DNA of 20,573 nt. It comes from Savagea sp. (GTDB lineage Bacteria; Bacillota; Bacilli; Bacillales_A; Planococcaceae). The stretch lies in assembly GCA_030152585.1 (NCBI GenBank), contig JASLJC010000085.1, forward strand, positions 1 to 20,573, read 5' to 3'. Positions within the stretch are counted from its first letter, which is position 1, and every line of letters begins with the position of its first letter. Under the pieces are notes generated by a model. It ran no database searches, was not told where the DNA came from, and saw only the letters and a program-made list of their open reading frames with translations. A program made the translations under genes and the position numbers. Positions 1 to 7,333 of this stretch are shown piece after piece.

Positions 1-48
1 ATGTGGAACGATTCGACTTTAGAAAAGAAATCAGAAAGTTTGTTATAA
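1..48 (+). CDS. 3' end of an unidentified upstream gene (partial)
   Basis: Frame 1 is open from the first base and ends at a TAA at 46-48. The 15 visible codons read as MWNDSTLEKKSESLL and use codons typical of the window. The fragment is too short to assign a function. It is supported mainly by the open frame and by the parallel with mutY-ygaC, where the same TTATAA(T) string forms both the stop of one gene and the -10 of the next. It could also be chance. Confidence 0.35.
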   Translation: MWNDSTLEKKSESLL

Positions 49-49
49 T
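41..49 (+). promoter_or_regulatory. Extended -10 promoter of the GNAT gene
   Basis: TGT-TATAAT at 41-49 is a perfect extended -10 element for SigA. No good -35 is visible 16-18 bases upstream, which is usual for extended -10 promoters. Transcription would start near 56, about 26 bases before the ATG. The TATAA part overlaps the stop codon of the preceding open frame. Confidence 0.55.
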
Positions 50-81
50 AGAAGAAGTATGACAATAAAGGAGCCGCTCAA

Positions 82-615
82 ATGATAGGAAAAAAAGTGA
101 CATTGCGTCGTTTACAACAAGAAGATGCGATGGATCTTTTAACGATAGCAAGACAAAATAAAACGTATTGGTCGACGTATGAACCGGTGATGAGTGATAC
201 ATATTATACGCTTGAAGCGCAATTAGATCGTCTCGATGAAGCAGAACGTCTTTATCATATGGGGAAAGAGTATCATTTCGGTATTTTTAATCGCTTTACC
301 GATCGGTTAATCGGCCAAATTTCATTGTACGATGTGAAACAATTGCCGTATATGAAAGGAACGATCGGTTATTCGATGAGTGAAGAAATGACAGGCAAAG
401 GACGAATGACAGAAGCGATTCAATTACTGACACGTTATGGTCATCGTCGTTTACGATTACGTCGTATTGAAGCGTATGTTTCCCCTGAAAATATCGGTTC
501 AGTTCGCGTATTAGAACGGAATGGCTATGAAAGAGAAGGAACGATGCGAGATTATTTATATATTAATGGAAAGTGGGAAGACCATTATTTATACGCCCAC
601 ACTTCTTCTATATAA
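82..615 (+). CDS. GNAT family N-acetyltransferase (RimJ/RimL-like)
   Basis: A 177-residue protein that probably transfers an acetyl group from acetyl-CoA to an amine; the substrate is unknown. It has the whole single-domain layout of the RimJ/RimL branch. An N-terminal strand (VTLRRLQQEDA, 6-16) comes first, then a central IGYSM strand (95-99). The acetyl-CoA pyrophosphate loop MTGKGRMTEA (103-112) follows. The C-terminal motif N137...S140-V-R-V-L-E-R-N-G148-Y is typical of alanine-specific ribosomal-protein and aminoglycoside-like acetyltransferases. AAAGGAG at 67-73 lies 8 bases before the ATG and fixes the start. The gene is monocistronic, read from the extended -10 at 41-49 and ended by the hairpin at 621-677. 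The family is sure; the target (ribosomal protein, antibiotic, metabolite) cannot be told. Confidence 0.88.
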   Translation: MIGKKVTLRRLQQEDAMDLLTIARQNKTYWSTYEPVMSDTYYTLEAQLDRLDEAERLYHMGKEYHFGIFNRFTDRLIGQISLYDVKQLPYMKGTIGYSMSEEMTGKGRMTEAIQLLTRYGHRRLRLRRIEAYVSPENIGSVRVLERNGYEREGTMRDYLYINGKWEDHYLYAHTSSI

Positions 616-620
616 AGACA

Positions 621-677
621 AAAATACCTCTAAGTCGAGTCAAAATCATATTGCTTTGACTCACTTAAAGGTATTTT
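621..677. terminator. Bidirectional terminator between GNAT and carbonic anhydrase genes
   Basis: A long imperfect inverted repeat: the left arm 621-644 (AAAATACCT...GAGTCAAA) pairs with the right arm 655-677 (TTTGACTC...AGGTATTTT). The loop is about 10 bases. Runs of A on the left and T on the right give a U-tract in both directions. It serves the plus-strand GNAT gene (stop 615) and the minus-strand carbonic anhydrase gene (stop 689). Confidence 0.8.
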
Positions 678-688
678 TTGAAAATCGG

Positions 689-1273
689 TTAATCGTTTTG
701 TTCTTGTTGAATGGCTTGATATCCGTCGACGACGACGTCGAGACGACCTGTTTCGGGGTCAGCGACAAGTCCGTGAATCGGAATGTCTCTCGCCATTAAC
801 GGGTGATTACGAGCTGCGTCGACACTTTCAATGACGCTTTGTGTAACATCGTCAAATCCGCGCAACCAGTCGCAAAGATCGACACCTGAATATTCGAGCA
901 TTTTTAATGTACTTTCGTCGATACCACGCTCGTTCATCGAGCCTTTCATATGATTGACATCGACTGAACTCATACCACAATCGTAATGACCGACGATATA
1001 GAGTTCATCTGCACCGAGCTCGTAAAGAGCCACGAGAATACTACGCATAATCCCTCCGAATGGATGTGCGATAATGGCACCGGCACTTTTAATAATTTTC
1101 GCATCGCCGTTTTTTAAATTCATCGCTTTCGGTAATAATTCAATGAGACGTGTATCCATACAAGTTAAAATGACGATTCGTTTTTTCGGGAATTTCGTCG
1201 TTTGAAATTCTTCGTATTGTTTACGTTCAACGAATCGTTCGTTATGTTCCATAATGTCGTCAAGTAACGTCAT
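689..1273 (-). CDS. Beta-class carbonic anhydrase
   Basis: A 194-residue zinc enzyme that interconverts CO2 and bicarbonate in the cytoplasm, supplying bicarbonate for carboxylases and pH control. The beta-class zinc site is complete: C38-M-D40-T-R42 gives the first cysteine and the Asp-Arg dyad, and H96-Y-D-C99 gives the His and second Cys ligands. The stretch IIKSAGAII (60-68) is the conserved strand between them. The short, compact form matches the Bacillus YtiB/YvdA group rather than plant-type enzymes. The ATG is preceded by AGAGGGGA, 7 bases upstream. It is transcribed alone. A weak catabolite-response-like sequence lies between the likely promoter and the ribosome binding site (1295-1308). 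The function assignment is firm; the exact B. subtilis counterpart is not. Confidence 0.94.
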   Translation of the reverse strand: MTLLDDIMEHNERFVERKQYEEFQTTKFPKKRIVILTCMDTRLIELLPKAMNLKNGDAKIIKSAGAIIAHPFGGIMRSILVALYELGADELYIVGHYDCGMSSVDVNHMKGSMNERGIDESTLKMLEYSGVDLCDWLRGFDDVTQSVIESVDAARNHPLMARDIPIHGLVADPETGRLDVVVDGYQAIQQEQND

Positions 1274-1294
1274 TTCGTCATCCCCTCTTCCATA

Positions 1295-1308
1295 GTAAAA
1301 CGCTTACA
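1295..1308 (-). promoter_or_regulatory. Possible cre-like (CcpA) site upstream of carbonic anhydrase
   Basis: The minus strand reads TGTAAGCGTTTTAC, matching the first 12 positions of the cre consensus TGWAARCGYTWNCW. The conserved final CW is AC here, so it may not bind. It sits 22-35 bases upstream of the ATG. I regard it as a weak candidate. Confidence 0.2.
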
Positions 1309-1392
1309 TTTTACAGTTTAACAGATAATTTCAAAAAGCAAAAGAGAACATCGACACATTTTTACTCTAGGCGAATTGAAATCGAACGTAAA

Positions 1393-1425
1393 TAGACACT
1401 TGAAGTTTCGTCGTTCAAGTGTCTA
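1393..1425 (-). terminator. Terminator of the M29 aminopeptidase gene
   Basis: A perfect 12-base inverted repeat, TAGACACTTGAA (1393-1404) with TTCAAGTGTCTA (1414-1425), with a 9-base loop. It lies 13 bases past the TAA of the minus-strand gene. The run after the stem on the minus strand is only TTTACG, so termination may be partial. Confidence 0.6.
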
Positions 1426-1437
1426 CAGATGATAACA

Positions 1438-2670
1438 TTAAAACGCCCAGTTACCTTGACGGAAAATAGGTACTGTACGGCCATCTTTCGTCGTAGCGTC
1501 AATATTCATTTCGCTTGAACCGATCATAAAGTCAACATGTGTCATACTGTCGTTTAAACCGTGTGCTTTCGTTTGTTCTGGCGTCATTTCTTTCCCGCCT
1601 TCTAAACAAAACGTATAAGCACTACCGATCGCTAAATGGTTTGAAGCGTTTTCGTCAAATAACGTATTGTAAAATAAAATATTGGCGTTTGAAATCGGAG
1701 AATCGTGTGGAACGAGCGCGACTTCGCCTAAATGACGAGCCCCTTCGTCTGTGTCAATTAGCTGTTGTAAAACATCTTGTCCTTTTTCAGCTTCAATCGC
1801 TACGATTTTCCCATCTTTAAACGTAATCGTAAAATGATCGATAATATTTCCACTATAACTTAGCGGTTTTGTACTTGAAACGTAACCATTTACACGGTCG
1901 CGATGTGGTACAGTAAATACTTCCTCTGTCGGCATGTTAGCCATAAATACGTGACCGTCTCGATTTACGCTACTGCCTCCTGTCCAAAGGTGACCTTCAG
2001 GTAAACCAATCGTTAACTTTGTCCCTGGTGCATCGTAGTGAAGAGATTCAATATTTAATTCGTTTAAGTAGTTCGCTTTTTCGTGAAGAGTTGCATCGAG
2101 TTGTTTCCATGCTTCTATCGGGTTGTCGACATCTGCACGAACCGCTTTGAAAATCGCATCCCATAAAAGAGCTACGCGTTCATTTTGAGGCGCATCTTCG
2201 AATACTTGTGCTGCCCAATCTTCAGAAGGGACTGCGATAACTGTCCAACTGAAATGATCCGACTGCATGAGACGACGGAAGGGAACGAGTGCTTGACCTG
2301 ATGCTTTTTGAGCAGCACTTAATTTGTGAGCGTCTACCCCAGCTAACAAATTTGGACTTTCTGACACGATACTCATAAATGCTGCGCCTTCTTCAGCGAG
2401 TGTATTTCGTTCTAAAGCCTTCCATTCTGGAAACTGTTCAAATGCTTCTAAAGGTGCTTTTTCAAATTTTAATCGTGTAATCACATCATCTGACCAATCG
2501 ACAAATACTTCTTTTGCGCCCTCATCATAAGCGATACGTACAACTTCACGGACAAAATCACGTGCGTCTAAAGAAGCACGGATATGTAACGTTTGGTTCG
2601 GTTGAATATTTACCCCTACTTTGACAGCGAGGTGTGCATAATTTGAAAGCTTTGTTTTAAATTCATTCAT
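1438..2670 (-). CDS. ampS: M29 family (AmpS/PepS) metallo-aminopeptidase
   Basis: A 410-residue cytoplasmic aminopeptidase that removes N-terminal residues from peptides using a two-metal centre (Co or Zn). Length and layout match family M29. An N-terminal Rossmann-like domain (about 1-205) contains RASLDARDFVREVVRIAYDEG. It is followed by the metal-binding domain. The expected ligands are present at the family spacing: E250 in PTEEVF, E316 in GEVALVPHDSP, H345 in NHLAIGSAY with the conserved Y352, and H378-V-D380 in MTHVDFMIG. The ATG at 2670 has AAAGGA 10 bases upstream. The gene is divergent from motA and shares a 164-base intergenic region with it. Likely role: peptide turnover. No obvious operon partner is present. 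Confidence 0.95.
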   Translation of the reverse strand: MNEFKTKLSNYAHLAVKVGVNIQPNQTLHIRASLDARDFVREVVRIAYDEGAKEVFVDWSDDVITRLKFEKAPLEAFEQFPEWKALERNTLAEEGAAFMSIVSESPNLLAGVDAHKLSAAQKASGQALVPFRRLMQSDHFSWTVIAVPSEDWAAQVFEDAPQNERVALLWDAIFKAVRADVDNPIEAWKQLDATLHEKANYLNELNIESLHYDAPGTKLTIGLPEGHLWTGGSSVNRDGHVFMANMPTEEVFTVPHRDRVNGYVSSTKPLSYSGNIIDHFTITFKDGKIVAIEAEKGQDVLQQLIDTDEGARHLGEVALVPHDSPISNANILFYNTLFDENASNHLAIGSAYTFCLEGGKEMTPEQTKAHGLNDSMTHVDFMIGSSEMNIDATTKDGRTVPIFRQGNWAF

Positions 2671-2693
2671 AAGTAAAAATTCCTTTCATTTTC

Positions 2694-2702
2694 TGTTATA
2701 AT
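2694..2702 (+). promoter_or_regulatory. Candidate extended -10 promoter for motAB
   Basis: TGT-TATAAT at 2694-2702 on the plus strand is the same extended -10 string found before the GNAT and ygaC genes. A start near 2709 would give motA a leader of about 125 bases, containing an imperfect palindrome (2713-2774). The same bases read on the minus strand as TATAAC, which could serve ampS with TAGACT 16 bases upstream. The two promoters may therefore overlap. No convincing SigD (TAAA-N15-GCCGATAT) site is visible. Confidence 0.4.
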
Positions 2703-2712
2703 GGTAATATGT

Positions 2713-2774
2713 ACAAAGTCTATCTTTAAAAAGAGTCACTTTTATTATCTTTTAAAGAATTCTAAGCACTTTGT
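2713..2774. repeat. Interrupted palindrome in the ampS-motA intergenic region
   Basis: Two nested inverted repeats share one centre: ACAAAGT (2713-2719) with ACTTTGT (2768-2774), and CTTTAAAAAGA (2724-2734) with TCTTTTAAAG (2749-2758). The motA leader RNA could form a stem, internal loop and second stem. Alternatively it is a DNA operator. The stem is A/U-rich and has no T-tract typical of a terminator. Confidence 0.45.
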
Positions 2775-2834
2775 CTATTATAAAGAATAACAAAGTTGAT
2801 TGGAAGAAAACCGAACATATTAGGAGGTTGAGTC

Positions 2835-3617
2835 ATGGATATTTCAACGGTCGTCGGTTTAATAGTAGGTGTCGTTTCCCTATTTGTCGGGATGATTTTA
2901 AAAGGTGTAACACCAGATGCTTTATTAAACCCAGCCGCAATCCTTATCATTATTTTCGGAACGATTGGTGCGGTCGTCATCGCATTCCCGATGGACGAAC
3001 TAAAACGAGTTCCGAAACTTTTTGGTATTTTATTTAAAGAACAAAAACTCGCTTCAGATGGAGAGTTAATTAAAATGTTCTCAGAATGGGCAGATGTTGC
3101 GCGTCGAGAAGGTTTATTAGCATTAGAAGCAAAAGCAGATGAGATTGAAGATCCGTTTTTAAAAAATGGTCTCGGTCTAGCTATTGATGGACAAAACGCA
3201 GATTACATACGAGACGTGCTGACGGAAGAAGTAGAAGCGATGGAAGATCGCCACGCCGCAGGAGCGCTCATTTTCACACAAGCAGGTACATATGCACCAA
3301 CGCTCGGGGTTTTAGGGGCAGTTGTCGGATTGATCGCAGCTTTGAAAGATATGAACGATATCGATGCTCTCGGTTTCGCGATTTCAGCTGCATTCGTTGC
3401 GACGTTACTCGGTATTTTTACAGGTTACGTTTTATGGCACCCGTTTGCGAATAAGTTAAAACGTAAATCAGCAGTCGAAGTACAACAAAAAATGATGATG
3501 ATCGAAGGGATTTTATCTGTATTAGAAGGTGAAGCACCGCGTGTCATCGAACAAAAATTATCTTCTTACTTACCAGTAGAAGAACGTAAATTGTTGGAGG
3601 CAGAACTAGAAGGATAG
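2835..3617 (+). CDS. motA: Flagellar motor stator protein MotA
   Basis: A 260-residue integral membrane subunit of the proton-driven flagellar stator; with MotB it forms the ion channel and applies torque to FliG. Four hydrophobic segments are visible (about 3-22, 33-51, 145-170, 178-202). The cytoplasmic loop contains ARREGLLALE (89-98), holding the Arg/Glu torque residues. The TQAGTYAPTLGVLGAVVGLI stretch holds the conserved Pro155 beside the channel. The C-terminal cytoplasmic part has PFANKLKRKS. AGGAGG at 2822-2827 is 7 bases before the ATG. The TAG stop falls at the start of the motB ribosome binding site, indicating translational coupling. Similarity to B. subtilis MotA/MotB rather than MotP/MotS suggests H+ as the coupling ion. 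Confidence 0.95.
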   Translation: MDISTVVGLIVGVVSLFVGMILKGVTPDALLNPAAILIIIFGTIGAVVIAFPMDELKRVPKLFGILFKEQKLASDGELIKMFSEWADVARREGLLALEAKADEIEDPFLKNGLGLAIDGQNADYIRDVLTEEVEAMEDRHAAGALIFTQAGTYAPTLGVLGAVVGLIAALKDMNDIDALGFAISAAFVATLLGIFTGYVLWHPFANKLKRKSAVEVQQKMMMIEGILSVLEGEAPRVIEQKLSSYLPVEERKLLEAELEG

Positions 3618-3630
3618 GAGGCGAATCGGC

Positions 3631-4413
3631 TTGGCAAAGAAAAAACGTAAGAAAAAACAAGAAGAATGTGCTGACGAGTCCTGGTTACTTCCTTATTCTG
3701 ACTTGTTAACACTATTACTCGCCCTTTTCATCGTATTGTTCGCTTCGAGTTCGCTCGATGAGTCGAAAATGGATCAAATGTCATCGGTTTTCAATGAGTT
3801 GTTTGATAGTGGTGTCGGTATTATGGATCACGACGCTCCTGTCGAAACGCCTGGAGAACAACAAGCACAGACTGATCCGAAAGATAGCGATAACGATGAT
3901 GACGATAAGTCGTCCTATTTAGAAGATCAACAGTCGTTAGGTGAAACACAACAAAAATTAGACGATTTTATCGCAGCACACGAATTAGAAAACGTTTTTG
4001 AAACGAAAATGACAGACGAAGGGTTACTCGTGACGATTCGAGACAATGTGTTATTTGAAATGGGGCAAAGTGAAGTAAGTGCTGAACAAGTACAACTTGC
4101 TCGTGAAGTGTCGAACTTGCTCGTCTTTGATCGTCCACGTCAAGTCGTCATTACCGGACATACCGACGATGTTCCGATTAACAACGCGCAATATTCTTCT
4201 AACTGGGAACTAAGTGTAATGCGCGCAGTTAACTTTTTAAAAATAATTGTAGAAAACGAAGAAGTTGATGCTGTCAACTTTAGTGCAAAAGGTTACGGTG
4301 AATACCAACCGATAGCAGATAATAAAACAGCAGAAGGGCGTAGCAAAAACCGTCGTGTTGAAGTGTTAATTCAACCACTCGTTATGAAAGACGGAACGCC
4401 GATTCAAAATTAA
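3631..4413 (+). CDS. motB: Flagellar motor protein MotB
   Basis: A 260-residue partner of MotA that anchors the stator to peptidoglycan. A lysine-rich N-terminus precedes a single membrane helix, about 19-40. The helix carries the proton-binding D24 in the segment PYSDLLTLLLALFIVLFASS. A low-complexity acidic linker follows (DSDNDDDDK, about 91-99). An OmpA-like peptidoglycan-binding domain spans about 125-252, with TGHTDDVPI and the signature GYGEYQPIADNKTAEGRSKN. The start is a TTG at 3631, fixed by AGGAGG at 3616-3621, which overlaps the motA stop. It is cotranscribed with motA and ended by the hairpin at 4424-4457. The LLLALFIVLFASSS helix resembles proton-type MotB, not sodium-type MotS. 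Confidence 0.95.
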   Translation: MAKKKRKKKQEECADESWLLPYSDLLTLLLALFIVLFASSSLDESKMDQMSSVFNELFDSGVGIMDHDAPVETPGEQQAQTDPKDSDNDDDDKSSYLEDQQSLGETQQKLDDFIAAHELENVFETKMTDEGLLVTIRDNVLFEMGQSEVSAEQVQLAREVSNLLVFDRPRQVVITGHTDDVPINNAQYSSNWELSVMRAVNFLKIIVENEEVDAVNFSAKGYGEYQPIADNKTAEGRSKNRRVEVLIQPLVMKDGTPIQN

Positions 4414-4423
4414 ATAGACATTA

Positions 4424-4457
4424 AAAAGCACGGGGATGGATTCATCCTCGTGCTTTT
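4424..4457. terminator. Bidirectional terminator between motB and the yihY-family gene
   Basis: A 15-bp hairpin, AAAAGCACGGGGATG (4424-4438) with CATCCTCGTGCTTTT (4443-4457), with one G-T pair and a 4-base loop. A and T runs flank both sides. It separates convergent genes ending at 4413 (+) and 4463 (-). Confidence 0.88.
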
Positions 4458-4462
4458 GTCAT

Positions 4463-5434
4463 TCATTCGTCTTCCGGTCGTTTAGCGGATGAAACTTTCA
4501 TCTGTTTTAAACGGTAACGATCGAAAATGACTGCGTTAATTTGTCCACAGACGATTAAAATCATTGCTGAAATATAAAGCCACATCATTAATACGATAAT
4601 CGCACCGATACTTCCATAAGTATTCGAGTAATTTCCGTAATTACTAATGTAATAAGAAAAACCGAAAGAAGTAGCAATCCAACCGACCGTTGCGAATAAA
4701 GCACCGGGTAATACGGTAACGAACGGTATTTTTTCATTCGGGATCAGCCAGTAGACGAGTGTAAAGACGATGAAAATTAAAATAGGTGGTACGGTCCATC
4801 GAATTTGTTCCCACAAAGCGATGAAAGGTGCTTCTGCTCCGATAAATGAAAAGACGATAGAACCGAGAAACTCACCGAAAATAGGGAAAGCGAGGACGAA
4901 TACGACGACAGCAATTAGTAATACGGTTAATAAGACAGCTGTTAACCGTGTAATGAAAAAGTTCGGTTGCTTTTCAACAAAATAAGACCGATTTAAAGCT
5001 TTCGTCAACGCATTCATTCCTTTAGAAGCTGACCAAATCGCCCCAATCGCCCCGATCGATAATAGCCCTCCGCTTCGTGTTTCTAATACTTCTTTTAACG
5101 TCGTTTCGATAAGAGAAGCGACATTTTCAGGAGCGTAATCTCGAATGAACTCAAAAATTTGCATATGATCTAAATTTAAAAACGGTAATAAAGTCATTAA
5201 AAAGATGAGTAAGGGAAAAAGAGAAAGAAGGAAGAAGAAGGCCAGTTGCGATCCGAGACCACTAATGTCTACTTTTTGAAGACGGACGATAAACTGTTGA
5301 ATAAATCCGGTCGTCGTCGTCGTGTCAAATTCTTCAATCTCTTTTACAGTAACATCCCCTATAAATTGTCCGACTTTCGTATCTTCCATAAATTCATCTT
5401 TTTTCTGAACGAATTTATTTTTTTCTTTCTCCAT
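4463..5434 (-). CDS. YihY/BrkB family multipass membrane protein
   Basis: A 323-residue inner-membrane protein of the YihY/BrkB family (related to B. subtilis YfkH). No biochemical function is established; it is not an RNase despite old RNase BN labels. Helices are visible at about 63-85, 120-142, 163-198, 213-232, 238-262 and 275-300. The C-terminal family signature YGSIGAIIVLMMWLYIS is present. The N-terminus adds about 45 charged cytoplasmic residues, including a run of five threonines (39-43, encoded by ACG repeats). The ATG at 5434 has AAAGGAG at 5442-5448, and this site overlaps the stop codon of the YtxH-like gene just upstream. The two are therefore very likely coupled. It shares a terminator with motB. 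Confidence 0.9.
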   Translation of the reverse strand: MEKEKNKFVQKKDEFMEDTKVGQFIGDVTVKEIEEFDTTTTTGFIQQFIVRLQKVDISGLGSQLAFFFLLSLFPLLIFLMTLLPFLNLDHMQIFEFIRDYAPENVASLIETTLKEVLETRSGGLLSIGAIGAIWSASKGMNALTKALNRSYFVEKQPNFFITRLTAVLLTVLLIAVVVFVLAFPIFGEFLGSIVFSFIGAEAPFIALWEQIRWTVPPILIFIVFTLVYWLIPNEKIPFVTVLPGALFATVGWIATSFGFSYYISNYGNYSNTYGSIGAIIVLMMWLYISAMILIVCGQINAVIFDRYRLKQMKVSSAKRPEDE

Positions 5435-5446
5435 TCATCTGCTCCT

Positions 5447-5764
5447 TTAAGACGGCTCGTTTGGATGATCAAATGCGTCTTTCGTTTCTTCAACGAGGTT
5501 TTTCATTTGAGGTGTTAATTGTTTTAATTGACTCACTTGGTCAATAATTTCACCTGCTTCACCTGAAATACGTTCGTAAAGCGATGTCCATTTGTTTACT
5601 TCGGATTCGATGTTTTGTTGTAAGACGTCTGGGTTTTTCGCGTAATATGTAACTTTATCTGCCCGACGTTTCATGATTTGGCGTGTCGTTGGGTCGAGTA
5701 AGCTAAGTAATCCCCCTACCGCTGCTCCGATGACAACCATTTTACTAAATTTACTTTTGTTCAT
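5447..5764 (-). CDS. YtxH-like small protein
   Basis: A 105-residue protein with one N-terminal hydrophobic segment (about 8-25, VVIGAAVGGLLSLLDP). A basic patch follows (RRADKV), then a long predicted helical, coiled-coil-like tail (about 45-100). This is the layout of the YtxH/general-stress type of Bacillus membrane-anchored proteins, whose molecular role is unclear. The ATG has AAAGGAG about 9 bases upstream. The TAA stop overlaps the ribosome binding site of the YihY-family gene, so translation of the membrane protein probably depends on it. TTGTTT-18-TATACT on the minus strand is the likely promoter. The family assignment is moderate, based on architecture rather than on a diagnostic motif. 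Confidence 0.75.
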   Translation of the reverse strand: MNKSKFSKMVVIGAAVGGLLSLLDPTTRQIMKRRADKVTYYAKNPDVLQQNIESEVNKWTSLYERISGEAGEIIDQVSQLKQLTPQMKNLVEETKDAFDHPNEPS

Positions 5765-5797
5765 TGTCCTAACTCCTTTCTAATCTAGTCTTTCTCT

Positions 5798-5827
5798 AGT
5801 ATACCCGACAATCGTTAGCAGAAACAA
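5798..5827 (-). promoter_or_regulatory. Promoter of the ytxH-yihY operon
   Basis: On the minus strand, TTGTTT (5822-5827) is separated by 18 bases from TATACT (5798-5803). Transcription would start near 5791, about 27 bases before the ATG. A 6-base inverted repeat (GACAAT 5807-5812, ATTGTC 5827-5832) overlaps it; this may be incidental. Confidence 0.5.
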
Positions 5828-5851
5828 TTGTCAGACTATTCTAAAATACAC

Positions 5852-5882
5852 TTGACGAAACGTTGAAAATCAATGATTATAG
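5852..5882 (+). promoter_or_regulatory. Candidate promoter of the sodium/amino-acid symporter gene
   Basis: TTGACG (5852-5857) is followed after 19 bases by TTATAG (5877-5882), itself preceded by TGA as an extended -10. The spacing is long, so the extended -10 probably carries recognition. The start would be near 5889, 35 bases before the TTG start codon. Confidence 0.4.
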
Positions 5883-5923
5883 AATGAATCGTATATCTAT
5901 TCATAAAAAAAGAAGGTGTTAGG

Positions 5924-7294
5924 TTGGAACAATTATTACAATTTTTAGAAAGTATAAGTGCGGTCATTTGGGGACCTCCCCTCCTCATTTTGCTTGTCGG
6001 AACGGGGATATGGTTAACATTTCGTCTCGCTTTCATTCAGTTGCGTCTGTTACCTTATTCATTGAAGCAAGTTTTCTCAACATCGCATGATTCGAAGGCA
6101 GAAGGGGACATTTCGCAATTTCAGTCGCTCATGACGGCAATGGCTGCGACAATTGGCGTCGGAAATATCGTCGGTGTTGCATCTGCTGTCGTACTCGGTG
6201 GACCAGGTGCTGTCTTTTGGATGTGGGTTGCTGGATTTTTTGGCATGGCTACAAAATATAGCGAAGCATTACTCGCTGTGAAATATCGAGTAACGAGTGC
6301 TAACGGAGAAAAATCAGGCGGTCCGATGTATTATTTAGAACACGGACTGAAGCAAAAATGGCTCGGTATTTTATTTGCGGTATTCGGGGCACTCGCTGCA
6401 TTTGGTATCGGAAATGGAACACAATCAAAAGCGATTGCAGATGCAGTATATAGTACATTTGCAGTTCCGCATTGGTTAACCGGTATTACGCTCGTCGTTT
6501 TAGCAGGTCTCGTCATTTTAGGAGGGATTCGCGCGATTGGGAAAGTGACCGCCTTTTTCGTTCCGATGATGGCACTTTTTTATTTAATCGCAGGAATCGC
6601 CGTTATGATACTCCATTATGATCTCGTTCCAGTAGCTTTTCGTTTAATTTTCACAGACGCGTTTACAGGAACAGCTGTTGCCGGTGGTGCGCTCGGCGTT
6701 GTCATTCGTTTTGGAGTAGAACGGGGATTGTTTTCAAACGAAGCAGGTCTCGGTTCAGCGCCGATTGCCGCTGCGGCAGCGAAAACAGATGCACCGGGTC
6801 GTCAAGCTTTAATTTCGATGACACAAGTATTATTTGATACACTTATCATTTCGACGATTACAGGAGTAACAATCGTCATGTCCGGGGTTTGGCAAGATGC
6901 AACGTTAGAACAAGGGCAATTAACGGCAATTGCGTTCGGTCAATTGCTCGGTCCGATTGGTCCTTATCTCGTTTCGCTCGGCTTAATCTTTTTTGCGACT
7001 TCTACAATTCTCGGTTGGAGTTATTACGGAGAGAAATGTTTCCAATACGTCTGTCCGAATCCGACGGCGATTAAAGTGTACCGTATCGTATTCGTCTTAT
7101 TTATATTCGTCGGCGCGACGGTATCATTAGAAGTCGTATGGGCGATGGCCGCGATTTTAAACGGTTTAATGGCAATTCCAAACTTAATCGGTTTACTCGG
7201 TTTAACGAGTGTCATCGTATATGAAACGAAGAAATTTCAACGTCAAATGAAAGAAGAAAAAAGAGAAGCAGTTGACGGTTTTTCAAAACAGTGA
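5924..7294 (+). CDS. Alanine/glycine:cation symporter (AGCS) family transporter
   Basis: A 456-residue membrane transporter of TC family 2.A.25, importing a small neutral amino acid (alanine, glycine or glutamine in studied members) with Na+. About ten or eleven hydrophobic segments run through the protein. The family blocks are intact. TIGVGNIVGVA (77-87) and GGPMYYLEHGL (132-142) come first. RGLFSNEAGLGSAPIAAAAAKTDAPG (267-292), the AGCS signature, follows. The start is TTG at 5924, preceded by AGAAGGTG 5 bases upstream; no ATG gives a better N-terminus. A short gap of 39 bases leads to the DUF1128 gene, with no hairpin between, so they are probably cotranscribed. It resembles B. subtilis AlsT; the exact substrate cannot be read from sequence. 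Confidence 0.93.
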   Translation: MEQLLQFLESISAVIWGPPLLILLVGTGIWLTFRLAFIQLRLLPYSLKQVFSTSHDSKAEGDISQFQSLMTAMAATIGVGNIVGVASAVVLGGPGAVFWMWVAGFFGMATKYSEALLAVKYRVTSANGEKSGGPMYYLEHGLKQKWLGILFAVFGALAAFGIGNGTQSKAIADAVYSTFAVPHWLTGITLVVLAGLVILGGIRAIGKVTAFFVPMMALFYLIAGIAVMILHYDLVPVAFRLIFTDAFTGTAVAGGALGVVIRFGVERGLFSNEAGLGSAPIAAAAAKTDAPGRQALISMTQVLFDTLIISTITGVTIVMSGVWQDATLEQGQLTAIAFGQLLGPIGPYLVSLGLIFFATSTILGWSYYGEKCFQYVCPNPTAIKVYRIVFVLFIFVGATVSLEVVWAMAAILNGLMAIPNLIGLLGLTSVIVYETKKFQRQMKEEKREAVDGFSKQ

Positions 7295-7333
7295 CATGAT
7301 GAAAGGAAGTAAAAAAGAAGAAAGGATGACGAC

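Noticed and set aside
2791..2818. Possible SigD promoter (CAAA, 15 bases, ACCGAACA) before motA
   Set aside because: Only CCGA of the -10 GCCGATAT matches, and the start would fall in the motA ribosome binding site.
5309..5324. GTC trinucleotide repeat as a phase-variable tract
   Set aside because: It lies in frame in the YihY-family gene and encodes a run of threonines; changes in units of three would not switch the gene off, and only about five units are present.
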